Positions 30,580 through 40,019 of a DNA stretch of 42,115 bases are shown piece by piece; the first letter of the stretch is position 1; the number at the start of each line of letters is the position of its first letter. The stretch is from NCBI RefSeq assembly GCF_001039355.2, contig NW_019775778.1:156878-198992 (forward strand), written 5' to 3'. Below the pieces are notes generated by a model, which was given only the letters and a program-made list of their open reading frames with translations, had not been told where the DNA came from and did not search any database. Origin of the DNA: Lingula anatina. Its lineage: Eukaryota; Brachiopoda; Lingulata; Lingulida; Lingulidae. A program made the translations under genes and the position numbers.

Positions 30580-30855
30580 AAAATTTTTAGATATTATGAA
30601 ATATTTATACCTGGGATGTTCTGCAGCTAAAAGCCTTATTGCGCAATATTAATATTTTCCACTTCAGCATCACTGTGTCCAGAAATTTTTGTCATAAAGT
30701 ATGTCACTTGTCATTTATTTCCACTTCAGCATCACTGCCGTAACTGTGGCCAGATCTTTTGCCACGAGTGTTCCAGCAGAAACGCAACAATTGCATCCTC
30801 CAAGAAGCCAGTGAGAGTTTGTGACACTTGTTACGGGGAGGTTGGGAAGAGGTAG
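5961..30855 (+). CDS. EEA1: Early endosome antigen 1 (complete, 44 coding exons, 1687 aa)
   Basis: Endosome tether: in characterised EEA1 the N-terminal zinc finger binds Rab5-GTP and the C-terminal FYVE domain binds PI3P, bridged by a long dimeric coiled coil. All 44 exons join in frame, giving 5064 nt; the human protein has 1411 residues. Order: [10 protein letters not shown] start (1-45, Pro-rich tail), three C2H2 fingers (46-137), coiled coil (about 138-1610), FYVE (about 1624-1684). Strong segment-by-segment similarity to vertebrate EEA1 includes RPGADDV before exon 12's coil, [13 protein letters not shown] (exon 22), [15 protein letters not shown] (exon 39), and [14 protein letters not shown] with LQELGREN (exon 42). 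Start context AAGATGT; the first ATG after the shared promoter. The extra length relative to human lies in the coil and the fingers. Exon coordinates are given in the part entries below. I could have missed or mis-trimmed a small exon, but every junction keeps phase. Confidence 0.93.
8072..8293. mobile_element. MITE, family M1 copy 1 (EEA1 intron 3)
   Basis: An imperfect palindrome of about 220 bp. The left end reads TTAGACCCCATTCCCAGAG and the right end, reverse-complemented, reads CTAAGGGCGTATTCCCAGAC; both continue into AGATCGATC. The interior shares ACGAAAGTTAATTACCCC with the copy at 28330-28553. No coding capacity. The exact target duplication is unclear because TTAG/CTAAG recurs at every copy's ends and may belong to the element. 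Confidence 0.75.
10325..10670. repeat. Degenerate minisatellite, about 41-bp unit (EEA1 intron 5)
   Basis: Repeats of a unit containing AAGGTCAACATGGACAAG, then TATTATGATAACTTGACAATGAT, ending about 35 bp before exon 6. Units diverge and some have insertions (for example at 10549-10570, where ATTGTAAGCAGATATTG interrupts). That interrupting string recurs at about 12346-12365. Intronic; no coding potential. Confidence 0.8.
10704..14973 (+). other. EEA1: EEA1 exons 6-14: start of coiled coil
   Basis: Exons 10704-10761, 10987-11067, 11359-11422, 12552-12658, 12939-13025, 13404-13462, 14018-14158, 14623-14691, 14868-14973 (residues about 137-394). Exons 6-7 ([27 protein letters not shown]) match the segment just after the finger in vertebrate EEA1, and exon 12 opens with [14 protein letters not shown], another strong match. 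Heptad-rich and charged throughout. Introns carry a 41-bp minisatellite (about 10325-10670) and a (TAA)n tract (about 13706-13750). A short GT-AG look-alike near 13273-13309 contains an in-frame stop and was not used. Confidence 0.88.
15237..15815 (+). other. EEA1: EEA1 exon 15: 579-nt coiled-coil exon
   Basis: A single uninterrupted 193-codon exon (residues 395-587) between ATTTGCAG and GTTTGT. It encodes Gln/Glu/Lys-rich heptads (for example [45 protein letters not shown]). It is about three times longer than the next longest exon of the gene (231 nt) and phase 0 at both ends. Either introns were lost here or the region grew by internal repetition of heptads; the sequence alone does not separate these. 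Confidence 0.93.
16183..20909 (+). other. EEA1: EEA1 exons 16-27: central coiled coil
   Basis: Exons 16183-16320, 16692-16778, 17000-17082, 17568-17661, 17858-17911, 18028-18258, 18466-18600, 18866-18994, 19508-19609, 20167-20295, 20416-20517, 20811-20909 (residues 588-1048). Exon 22 ([21 protein letters not shown]) is one of the closest matches to vertebrate EEA1 (the AEAAKTAQRADLQNH region) and fixes the alignment. Most exons are phase 0 at both ends, so exon gain or skipping would keep frame. Intron 16 contains a MITE (16353-16545). The intron after exon 23 starts with a short dispersed repeat, related to about 11520-11620. Confidence 0.88.
16353..16545. mobile_element. MITE, family M1 copy 2 (EEA1 intron 16)
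   Basis: Same terminal sequences as the 8072 copy (TTAGACCCCATTCCCA at left, GGGAATGCACTCTTAG at right) with an interior reading largely as the reverse complement of copy 1 (CCCCATGGGGAGTCTCACTA). Starts 32 bp after the exon 16 donor. About 190 bp, non-coding. Confidence 0.75.
26054..26211. mobile_element. hAT-like MITE (EEA1 intron 36)
   Basis: 158 bp with terminal inverted repeats CAGGGGCGGATCCAG and CTAAATCCGCCCCTG. CAGGGGCGGAT termini are typical of hAT-superfamily non-autonomous elements. GTTATA adjoins both ends and may be a shortened target duplication, though hAT duplications are normally 8 bp. The interior repeats GACTGTCTTCCA three times (one variant). Lies 23 bp upstream of exon 37. 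Confidence 0.8.
26295..26600. repeat. 59-bp tandem array spanning the EEA1 exon 37 5' splice site
   Basis: Units begin at about 26295, 26354, 26413 and 26472 (spacing exactly 59), then a degenerate one at about 26528 expanded by a (GA)n tract, and possibly another. The first unit contains the last 30 nt of exon 37, donor GTGAGA and 29 bp of intron. Units 2 and 3 keep the exon end and the donor almost unchanged; unit 4 has lost the donor (AAAATAAAC). Copies 2 and 3 also retain an AG (TTCTCAG, CTCTCAG) before the exon-derived part. Confidence 0.92.
28330..28553. mobile_element. MITE, family M1 divergent copy 3 (EEA1 intron 40)
   Basis: About 224 bp, imperfect palindrome: left CCATACCCTATCGAACTAGC and right GCTAGTACGATAGGTTTATG. 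Flanked on both sides by AGTCTAAG, which may be an 8-bp target duplication or part of the termini. Shares GCGAAAGTTAATTACCCC with copy 1. Lies about 80 bp after the exon 40 donor. Confidence 0.65.
29107..30855 (+). other. EEA1: EEA1 exons 41-44: coil end and FYVE domain
   Basis: Exons 29107-29290, 29680-29855, 30303-30401, 30730-30855 (residues 1494-1687). Exon 42 carries [14 protein letters not shown] and LQELGRENQ, nearly identical to vertebrate EEA1. The FYVE zinc finger has its hallmarks: WADD (WxxD), CQAC, RRHHCRNCG, CHEC, RVCDTC. An intron falls exactly inside the PI3P-binding motif, RR|HHCR. The last exon ends in GEVGKR and TAG at 30853-30855. Just 13 bp after the exon 42 donor lies a long (AT)n tract (about 29868-29914). 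Confidence 0.94.
30656..30718 (+). repeat. Decayed duplicate of the 3' splice site of EEA1 exon 44
   Basis: TTCCACTTCAG followed by CATCACTG, then TGTCCAGAAATTTTTG, at about 30657-30691, repeats the true acceptor and exon start at 30719-30760 (TTCCACTTCAG, CATCACTG, then TGTGGCCAGATCTTTTG) with a roughly 11-nt deletion. Period about 62 bp. The copy keeps polypyrimidine and AG but its exon part is frameshifted. Confidence 0.8.
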
Positions 30856-33570
30856 AACACCATTTTCTTGAATCCTGGAGGACTTCTAATGAATCAAGCA
30901 TATAAATAAGAATTAAGTTTAAAGTTGGTGTGCTTACTTATATAGGCTGTTTTATAGCTAATGATTATGCTGATAAACAGAAAGTTTAGTGTGAGTACTG
31001 TGTATTTGGGATATGCTTTTAAGATGAGCTGAGGAAAAATTGATATCTGTAAGTTTCTAATTTGTATACTTTCTTTCTACTTCTTACACATTCTTAACAA
31101 AGTGTTCATTTTATTTGATGTAAATCTATTTTTCTTTAGTAGAGCTATATGAACAGTTATTTTAAACATTGTTATGAGAAGTTATTTCATTTTTAGATGT
31201 AATTCATGTACACGTAAATTGGTTTAACTGAAAAAAAGACTTTCCTAAAAATTTGTCTGGGAATTTTGATTGATTAATCGATTATCATTAGGTTCATCTA
31301 ACCTTTTTGCTGCAATTGATATAAAACTCACGAAGAATGAAGTTCTTGTGTTTTATGGAGAATCTTGATCTACATCAGAAAAACTTGTTTCTTTGTTTGT
31401 TCATATGAATTATGCAATTAAAACTTATTGCTGATAATGTTGATAAAGAAAAAATGTGTTGAAAAACATTCTATTCATATTTTTGCAAGCTGGCACAGAT
31501 TTGTGATGTGCAATATGAATGCTGTTACAGTAAGTCATGCCTAAATACTCCTCTTAGATACTAGATGAAATTACAGACCTGGTGGTATTGTATTTAGGAT
31601 TGCATTTGTTTTATAAGTGGCTTTTTAGATAATTTTATAAGTAACCACTTTGAAGTAGCTGTTGTCAACATGCAATCATACAAAATAATGTTTTATTTTT
31701 CTAAGGCATCACTGAAAAATAAATGGCAATTGTTATGCCAGTGCAGAAAATATGCAGTTCTAAAATTGGAATTGAAGATGTGAGTATGATTATTATGAAA
31801 TGACACAATATGCTGGTTTAAATATGTATATGATTTGGGTGTGTTTTACATGTTAACATTAATTACCGTATGACTTTTACAGTAATATTGAATTGAAAAA
31901 AGGCATTATGGTTGTTTTCATAATGTATGCAATGTGCATTAGACTTTTAGATAGCAAAAAAAAATTTTGAAAATGATTCCCCCCCCCCCCCCAAAAAAAA
32001 AAAAAACATCAAGTTAATTCTGTGCCAACCTGTTGAGGAATTAGAGAAATATCAACCTGTTTCCAAATTGTAATTTTTTAAATAGTTTCCAATAATGAGA
32101 GTGATTAAAAAACAGTTTATGGATCGTAATTTTTATTCAATGATTTTGAAGATTGGGGTACTGTGTGGAGAGAAGAAAAATTAAAATTTCCACGAAAATT
32201 ATTTTTTTATAATCCTTTATAAATGTCTAAGGTGATTGTATGATAAAACTGAATAAATCTTATGCAGAATGAGAATATTTTAATGATTTCTAAGNTTTTC
32301 ATAATGTATGCAATGTGCATTAGACTTTTAGATAGCAAAAAAAATTTTTGAAAATGATTCCCCCCCCCAAAAAAAAAACAAAAAAAACCATCAAGTTAAT
32401 TCTGTGCCAACCTGTTGAGGAATTAGAGAAATATCAACCTGTTTCCAAATTGTAATTTTTTAAATAGTTTCCAATAATGAGAGTGATTAAAAAACAGTTT
32501 ATGGATCGTAATTTTTATTCAATGATTTTGAGTATTGGGGTACTGTGTGGAGAGAAGAAAAATTAAAATTTCCACGAAAATTATTTTTTTATAATCCTTT
32601 ATAAATGTCTAAGGTGATTGTATGATAAAACTGAATAAATCTTATGCAGAATGAGAATATTTTAATGATTTCTAAGCAATACGTAATTATAAAGTTTTAA
32701 GGGGAACAATATTTTAATGTGATAACATTTGTAACATTGGAATTGCAGATGCTGACGTGATGGGCTCTGATTACTACTTCAGACGAAAATATGTTTACTG
32801 AATATTATTTATTGTTAAAACATTAAAAATATATTCTTATTTCATTTTGTGTTTTGTTTTTGTTCCTAGACTTATCTCGAAGTAGGCAGAAAATTTGGTT
32901 TAGTTTACATCAACTTTTGATTCTAGTTCTTTAATGTAACAGAGGGGGGGGGGGCTCCATCAGGTTCACGTAGGTTTGGGTTAGTTAAACGTAAGTGGTT
33001 AAAAGTCTAGGGTGGAGTTTCTTAATTACTTGCCAATGTCAATGGGAACCGGGCCTTAATTGGCTCAATATGAAGGTATTGCAATAAGTTTGCCGCTCAA
33101 GCCCTGGCCGCCTTGGATGTAATTTTCTGAAATTTTGTAATTTTCTGATAAGGAATGTGAACACAGTTTCTATTGACTTAGGAAGTTCCAAGAAGACGTG
33201 CTTCTTCCTTCCTGCAGTTTTGCTCCTGGGGGTCATCACGGGCCAGGTCCTGTTCCATGTGCTCATCATCTCATGGTTTAGTTGCACGTGGGATGCTGAG
33301 TGATTCAATCTTTATGAGCCCGAAAAAAGCCTGATGGTCGAATTTTAAGGTGTACGAAATTCACGAAAAGCAAGATCGTGCAAAATTGCTTTCTGGTCGA
33401 AATTCAGTAAAAAAAAAAAAAAAAAAAAAAACACACACACAGACGGCCGATTTTAAGAACGTTTGATATTTAAGAGCCGTTCGAAATTCATGGCACATTA
33501 CCCCCTTTTTTTTTTTTGGCCTTTTAGACTATTTGCGGTACCCTCTACCAAGGTCGCGGATTGCTTTTTC
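30856..33570 (+). other. EEA1 3'UTR and downstream intergenic DNA
   Basis: AT-rich sequence without a convincing reading frame. Candidate AATAAA polyadenylation signals occur at about 31718, 32252 and 32634; which is used cannot be told. It contains a duplicated 380-bp block around an N (separate entry), poly-C and poly-A tracts (31979-32006, 33410-33431), a G-tract near 32946 and a short CA run at 33432. The frame at 33039-33308 on the minus strand resembles nothing I recognise. Confidence 0.6.
31914..32676. repeat. Two near-identical 380-bp copies separated by a single N
   Basis: 31914-32294 and 32296-32676 match base for base apart from homopolymer lengths (C and A runs) and a small difference (GAAGATT versus GAGTATT). 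The N sits exactly at the joint, at 32295. This looks like two overlapping contig ends or haplotypes that were not merged, not a biological tandem repeat. Confidence 0.88.
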
Positions 33571-33954
33571 ACTAGATGTTCACAAATGTGTGTTTAGTGT
33601 AATGAAGATTTTTTTCTAAATCGATATAAGAAATCATTTTTGTAATTTTAATACCATTGTACTGGAATTCTACTTACTCAGTGACTGCGTTGATACATTT
33701 TGACAAATTTTCTGGTTTAGATTCAGGGCTATGCTATCTTATGTGCATGCCCCAGTGTGTATAGCTAATATTTTGTGGCCATAAAATCTACAGAAAATTC
33801 CAGGGCAATGTTATCTCATGTGTGGGCCCCTAGCGAGCATAGATAGATCCATTGTAATGACAGGCAGTGCGCCTTATCGGGAGTTGCATTGTTGTTGTTG
33901 ATGAAAAATATCAAATTTTGTTCCTTGAAGTTTTCTTGATAAAATGTGCACGAA

Positions 33955-34624
33955 CCACCCTGAGCTTCAGAGCTAACTTGACACTAACCTTTTCACTGTA
34001 GCCTATCTCCATCGTGTCAAGTAACCTCTGACGAAAATAGTTTGACCTAGTTTATATAAGCCAATCAAATCCATGTTTCAAAATTTTTCACCAAAGTTAA
34101 GTGAAAACGCTGATTGGTTGACCGTCAATCGGCAATCCTCGGCTGATTCCGCAAGCTCCATACTAACAACAAAGTTATTGTCGAGTGCGGAGACATCCGA
34201 GTAGTTCCGAGTGTATTACCGTACACAAAGAAAGCAAGGCGAGTGACTACGAAAAAGAATGTGTTAAGTTATCTCTTGATTCTTTGCAAAATATGAGTAA
34301 ATCGGAATTGAAACCATAGGGTCTAGCAGTTTGAGGCCATGCATCATTATCTACTGAGAGACGATGTTATTTGCGTGCTGCCCACAGGTTACGGCAAGTC
34401 CCTGATATTCAGTCTTATCTTTGATTGGTCCGGATTTGAACAAAGCGCGCTTTGACTCGTTCGCGTTCATTGGCTAGATCGTTTAATGAGTCATTGAGTG
34501 CGGGCTTTTAAATTTGATTGGCGGGCGGCGGAGGCAATCGAATCTGGTCAGAGGTTACTTGACACGATGGAGATAGGCTACAGTGAAAAGGTTAGTGTCA
34601 AGTTAACTCTGAAGCTCAGGGTGG
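33955..34624. mobile_element. Complete foldback/MITE-like element (copy 2), 670 bp, 6-bp TSD
   Basis: Inverted arms of 78 bp at 33955-34032 and 34547-34624, starting CCACCCTGAGCTTCAGAG and ending CTCTGAAGCTCAGGGTGG, nearly perfect complements. Flanked by CACGAA on both sides (33949-33954 and 34625-34630). The related host repeat at 36342-36347 has a single CACGGA and no element, which confirms the boundaries. The interior contains TATATAAG followed by CCAATC (about 34053-34067) and a decayed RecQ-like helicase fragment. No transposase, hence non-autonomous. Confidence 0.92.
34230..34455 (+). pseudogene. Decayed RecQ-like helicase fragment, second copy
   Basis: Same segment as at 3-170. The frame begins with an added upstream part (ECVKLSLDSLQNMSKSELKP), is then broken by stops and an insertion near 34315-34340, and resumes as HHYLLRDDVICVLPTGYGKS up to the same TGA (34453-34455). 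Walker A survives in sequence but no longer in an open frame from the upstream Met. Confidence 0.6.
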
Positions 34625-35078
34625 CACGAACTGAATCTGAATATGAAGATTCGGTTACGTTCCTGTCACGGGATTAATTCTTCAGGCTGTAGTAGCAAGA
34701 TGATATGTGGGAGTCTGGGGGAAATCAACATATGTGTAATTGCTGATAGGACGGGGTCAGATCGGCTTGTCGGAGACATTTAATAATTCATGGACGATGT
34801 CTATAATTTCAAGTCATAACTTTTATTATTCTCCATAATACATTGTGTCAATTTTGAAGAGGCTGAGTAAGGCTTGTGTACCTGTCGCATTAAGAAGCCA
34901 GTGATAAGAAGTGCATGAAGTGTGGATTTCCTCTGTAGCGTCTAGACGTAAAGATTTCGACCGCGAATCTGGAAGGCTATATACTAAAGCGTTATCCTAA
35001 CTAAAGTATCCAACGGTGTCCGCATTTCGAGCTCAAGTCTAAATTACGTTTATATCTAAAATTGCGTGGTTCCGGACA

Positions 35079-36055
35079 GGCTGCAATGCGTCTCAAGAAG
35101 AGAGAACATGTTGTCCGAAACCGTGCAAATTAAGCAATGAATAAAAAATTACAAATAGGCTCGAAATATGGACACCGTTGTTTGCTTTTACGTTCGAAAC
35201 GCGCTAGTAATACTTTCCAGATTCGTGGTCAATATATTTACGTATAAATTACTATAAGGACATCCAACGCAGGCTACAATAACCAGTATCAATCATTAAA
35301 TGTTCACTCGCTGGTTGCTCAGGTACAGGACTGCAGACTGATTTTTCATTAGATTTTCACAAATATGTGCCTAGTTAAATGATGTTATTTTTTCGCCAGA
35401 GCAAAAGTGCACATAAAGAAATCTGCGACCCTGTTAGAGAGTACCTTCCTGGCAGGTATGGCGCGAGTTCCAACTAGGGTGTCTTCATGTCTGCGCTTGA
35501 GACTAGACCATCTAGAGCGCAACAGAGAGTCACTTGGACACTCTTTACCAAGGCAACGGAATATTTGGCCTCTCTCTGGCCTCTCAGGTCCAGAAATGTT
35601 CATTGTACAGTAGCACTGGCTACTAACTCTGCCAATGAGCATATACATGTAAGTTGTGTGCAAGTTCAAACCACGGTTCGAGGAGCAGACAATATTCCGC
35701 GCCGAGCTCTATTCTGTGTAGTAACGCCACGCCTGAACGCGTTACACGCTTCCAGGATTATATTTTTAATGGTTTATCAATTTCATTTAGAAATGTAAAG
35801 TGCTATTTGTTCCACATTAATATTGGTCTTTCATTAACGCCAACATTGCTCCTATAATTGCTCTCATTTTCATAAGCCGTGGGTAGATGTAATCATCTTC
35901 GACCTCTCCCTCACCCCCTCCCAACCATCAGCACAGTAAAACCCCTTGTTTCAAAAGGAATGTTTTTCGAACTGAGATATGGAGCAATTGGTTGAAAATC
36001 TTCACATTGTTGACAAAATGTATAGAAGAAATCATTTTAAAAATTTGAAGTTTAT
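35079..36055. repeat. Long direct repeat, left copy (about 980 bp)
   Basis: Matches 41135-42115 with only scattered substitutions and small indels across its whole length, from GGCTGCAATGC to the window end. Part of the larger block at 33570-36530. The conserved interval CATAAAGAAATCTGCGACCC onward contains open frames in both copies, but their lengths differ through indels. Confidence 0.9.
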
Positions 36056-37070
36056 AATTTGGAATTCTACCAACAGTTGACTCAGGTGACTGGGCTGATA
36101 ACATTTATAGAAAAGATTCAGGGCTATGTTATCTTATAATACATGCCCCAGTGTGCATAACTAATGTATTGTGGCTATAACGGCTACAGCTTATTCCAGG
36201 GCAATGTTATCTCCTGTGTGTGCCCCTAGTGAGCATACATAGATTCATTGTAATGACAGGCAGCGCGCTTTATCCGGTATCGTATCTTTGTTGAAGACAG
36301 ATATCAGATTTTTTTTCCAGGAACTATTTTGAAAATTTGTGCACGGACTGAGTATGAATACAAAGATTCGGTTACATTCCTCTCATGGGATTAGTTCTTC
36401 AGGCTGTAGAAACAAGGTGGTATGCTTAAGTTTAGGAGAAATCAACAAATTGGCTGATGGAGTATTTACATGTAAAACATGTAATCGTTCTCTTGGTACC
36501 TGGCCATTGATGTGTATGTAATAGGGCTGTGTAAATGGTTTGAAGTTCGTGAAGTCTAAATGCTTCCTTTTTTTTTTGGGGGGGGGGGGTATTTAATTGC
36601 TTAACTTCTCAGCCTTACAGATTTGGACCTTGTTTCAAAAAAAAAAAAACTATACAGTCTAATTTAGAAAGTAAATAAACAAATCACATAGAAATACTAA
36701 AATTCTTTAAACTTCCACAAATTTTTATTCTGGATGATTAATTTAAAAAAACAATAAATCATTGTTAATGAGGAAAAGAGACTAACTGGTACCTTTTTTG
36801 ATTGGCCAGTGGTTTTCATTTCATATGTTGGCGTATGTCTAATTACAAACAACCTTCCGTTTAATTGAAATAAATCAACATTTTACATCAAAGACTTTAA
36901 AGTCTAAGATAATAGACGATCTAGCTGAATATGTACTCATTATAATGTGATTGGGGAGAGAGTACTGAATATTGTCTTACATGACCTCTCATTGCTTTGT
37001 GGTCTGAATAATATTATGAGAATTACTAATAGTTGTATGCTACTCAAGTGATATTTGAACCACACCTGGC

Positions 37071-39511
37071 TTACTTGGAACACACAACACAGGTAAGCTC
37101 CCTTCCATGAACATATTTTGGACACGGGAGAGAATGACCACAGTAAGCTTCTGACACATAGAAAAGAGCACCATTTTTGTTAGCCACACCACCTGCAACT
37201 ACTTCTGGAGCCTCATCAAGACAGACAAATTCAGTTCTATATTGTGAATTTTGTTGTGCAACCAAGTAGCCATGATATTCTCGCGTCCACCCGGCAGGAC
37301 ATGTCTTCCAAGCTGGTATCATAACATGACTGGTGCGGCCTTGGGTGTAACAAACAGCACATGGAGCATCATGGTCCTTGAAATTCTTGCCTCCAAAATT
37401 GATCCTCTGGAAAGGATCATTGGAATAGTGTCCCATTTCGTACTCTGTGCCGTAAATTTTTGTGCCAGAATTTTGGAACCCATCTTGATAATTGCCCCAC
37501 TGTGGGTCGTGAGGGAGACAGATGTAGTTGCTAGCGCCACCTTTATGTTCATACCAGGAACCAGCAGTATAACCTACAAAAATTATGAATATTTTCACCA
37601 GATGCGAGGCAATAGACGGATTTATTGATCTATTTATTTAAGATTGTGAATTCGACTAAAAATATAAATATTGATGAAATGAACAAAGTGAGATTCAAAT
37701 TTAAGGGCAACAAGTTTTGTAGTTCTTACCTTCATAAAGAAGTTTAGAAGAAGCACCACACTTAGTTCTTCCCCATCTCGTGTACACTGCTCCTCCCACT
37801 GTCGTATTAGGTGGTAAACCTATCAGAAATAATTCATCAATCACGTTGTTTGATATCATTTATTTTATTTATATCGGGTGGTTGAATATCACAAGATCAT
37901 CACTGAACATGTCTTATGTTAAATAAATATATATATTTCTTTGGCTTTTGTAGTTTTATACAGTCTTACTGAAATTCCAACCTAACTTTGATGTTGGGCT
38001 AATAAATGCAAGGCAATATAACTCAAACGGAAAGAAAAGTTTACCATGTTCTTTTATAAGTTGTTTGATTCTGTCGTCTGTCACAGAAGGGCCAGGTGGA
38101 CCAGAGGGACCAGGAGGACCCTACCAACAACACAGAATATAGAAGTGAGCTCTTTCTGCACATCCTTTTAGTTTTGTAAACACATTGAAAAGAAATTATT
38201 AGACAAAGATCAGTTTGCCTTATTTGTTAACAGTATAGCGTAAATCAATCTGGTTTGCTGGTCGTGTTTAAGTGATTCTATTACGTAGTTGATAATCTCG
38301 CAAAACGTTTTCAAAAAGATTGTTGTAAAATACAGTGTAAAAAAGGCATAATTAATATTATGATGAAAGGGTATTTCTCTCATTTTTTTCAGCTGTACTC
38401 AACTATTATTTCTCACCTGCAGTCCTTTTCCGTTTTGCCCAGGTATACCATCTCTGCCGTCTTTGCCTGGTTTGCCCTCTATCCCAGGACTACCGTCTCT
38501 GCCAGGTTTCCCATCATCACCAGATTTCCCGTCTCTGCCTGGTTTCCCATCTCTGCCATCCCTGCCTGGCAGTCCCCTGCATGCCCGGGGACACACGGCA
38601 GCTGCTGGCGAGAAAATGTAGAAGTGGGAGTTAATATGGGAAAATAAGCAAATAAAAGATTTTTTATGTTTTTCATGAAAATAAAATAAAAAAGGATATG
38701 AAAGAAAGATAGGAAAATAATGTGTCGAATAATTCGTAACGATTCAAAAGGACGCATAATATTAATAACTATTCGAAAACAGTAACACAATTAGCGTATT
38801 TTGAAAGCACTGGAAGATAAAAGATTTCACACGTGTATGCGCTATAATCTGTAACAAACAATAACGACTAATAAAAAAGTACATAAAAATGAAATTAAAA
38901 AATGTCTATGAATGCACGTCGACAAAATGTGTAAATGAGTCAATATCCCTGCATACCAAAGATACGTCCTTATACATACGAGACTATGACGATCTCGTTT
39001 TTTAATATTGCCTAACCAATTTCAGTTGAAACAGTTACTAAAATATCACGTACTCTGCTGCGTCCCAGATGTACCAGATGCTTCGTCGTTCATTGGTGAC
39101 ATTTCCTTTTCACCACTGGGGCTATGATCTAAGACTAACTGAAGGCTCTTCAAAGAATCCTGGAAATGACTTTGGATTAACTTGCGAACAGTTTGCTAAC
39201 GTACATAACATCTTAAGGAGCATTTTTGAAAAACCTTAGTTGAGTAGGATAATACGTAGATGCACATTTCACAAAGTCATCAAAACATATGCAAATGAAG
39301 CGCGTCTATTAAAAGATGTCAATGTAAAAATAACATAATTGGTAATTTACAATACCTTGAGCTGCTGATTTTCTTTTTTCACTTGTTTGATTTCTTTCTC
39401 CAGACTCAGAAACCTATCCACCAGTTTGTTGAAGGCGATGTCGTCCACATTTTTAGCACTCACAAGTTGGCAGGCTCCAGCCATCAAAATTACAATAGCA
39501 ATAATGGACAT
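37071..39511 (-). CDS. Secreted short-chain collagen (collagen C4-like), complete, 372 aa
   Basis: Six coding exons (minus strand): 39356-39511, 39054-39159, 38417-38604, 38045-38120, 37730-37819, 37071-37573; 1119 nt joined in phase, TAA at 37071-37073. Signal peptide MSIIAIVILMAGACQLVSA (1-19), then a coiled-coil heptad stretch (FNKLVDRFLSLEKEIKQVKK, about 29-48) that could trimerise the chain, a Ser/Thr-rich linker, two cysteines (CPRAC, 92-96), Gly-X-Y triplets from about 98 to 162 with one short interruption (GKGLQ), then a Cys-containing C-terminal domain from about residue 177 with VYTRWGRTKC, YTAGSWYEHKGG and ending CVVCSK. This layout matches invertebrate 'short-chain collagen C4-like' proteins; their role (matrix or lectin-like) is not established. 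The ATG at 39511 is chosen because it opens the signal peptide. Confidence 0.9.
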
Positions 39512-39739
39512 GTTGACAATATATGTCGCAAAGTAACACTGCTGCCACGTCAAAGAGACGGTAGATATTTACTTGTTCTTACCTTTTACTCCGTAGGTTA
39601 AGGAATAAGGAGAAAGCAACTGAGCCTATCGAAATATAAAACTTAATCTAGTGGGATTGTATCAAGTTCTAAACAAAAACGATTTAGCTACGGTGTACTA
39701 AGATTAATTGAAGGAAGTAAACGATTTCTTTGCACTCAC

Positions 39740-39790
39740 CTGCCATGGAAGCCTAGAGTGCAGAGGTCAGATCAGGGAAAGGCAGGTTAC
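39740..39790 (-). other. Possible 5'UTR exon of the short-chain collagen
   Basis: On the minus strand CATGGCAG is followed by a strong donor GTGAGT (39739 downward), about 230 bp upstream of the signal-peptide ATG. Splicing into the acceptors just before 39511 would put this ATG out of frame, so if used it is a leader exon with an upstream ATG. Inference only. Confidence 0.35.
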
Positions 39791-39839
39791 TTTAGGGTTT
39801 ACATAGACTTCATCGTTTGACTTAAACATTGAGCTACGT

Positions 39840-40019
39840 CAGGCCTGTAGCCACGGGGGTTGGGGGGTGTTCGAAAGATCCGCCTTTTTTGGCGGGGAAG
39901 GGTCCGTTCTGGGTAACATTTGATCCAGGTAAACAACGGTTTCATTGTCCACTTTTTCAAAAAATAAAAAAAAATAAAAAAAGCCCCCCCCCCCTTTGAA
40001 ATTGCTGTCTACGGGCCTG
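39840..40019. mobile_element. MITE with CAGGCCYGTAG termini
   Basis: 180 bp with imperfect terminal inverted repeats CAGGCCTGTAGCCA and TGTCTACGGGCCTG, followed inward by G-rich (GGGGGTTGGGGGG) and C-rich tracts. CAGG...CCTG ends resemble hAT-type non-autonomous elements. No clear target duplication. Upstream of the collagen gene. Confidence 0.65.

Larger units (their letters stand above)
33570..36530. repeat. Complex repeat block, two tandem-like partial copies
   Basis: The segment beginning CACTAGATGTTCACAAAT (33570), continuing through GATTCAGGGCTATG (33720) and GTAATGACAGGCAG (33854), and, after an inserted element, GATTCGGTTACGTTCC (34649), recurs from 35347 (CATTAGATTTTCACAAAT) through 36116, 36250 and 36365. 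The second copy has about 600 bp (35400-36010) missing from the first. A third copy starts before 41135. No recognisable transposase or reverse transcriptase is visible, so the class is unknown. Several open frames here are not conserved between the copies and are not called. Confidence 0.75.

Noticed and set aside
33039-33308. 89-codon minus-strand frame in the EEA1 downstream region
   Set aside because: No recognised motif, no splice context, and the opposite strand is also partly open; composition alone is not enough.
35385-35857. Several overlapping frames of 60-100 codons in the long direct repeat
   Set aside because: The copy at 41462-41752 changes frame and length through indels, so there is no sign of selection on a protein.
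37251-37628. Plus-strand 125-codon frame opposite the collagen C-terminal domain
   Set aside because: It is the shadow of the well-supported minus-strand exon 37071-37573.
39512-39553. Longer N-terminus for the collagen (TWQQCYFATYIVN before MSII)
   Set aside because: It would need a non-ATG start and would place residues ahead of a good signal peptide; the ATG at 39511 is simpler.
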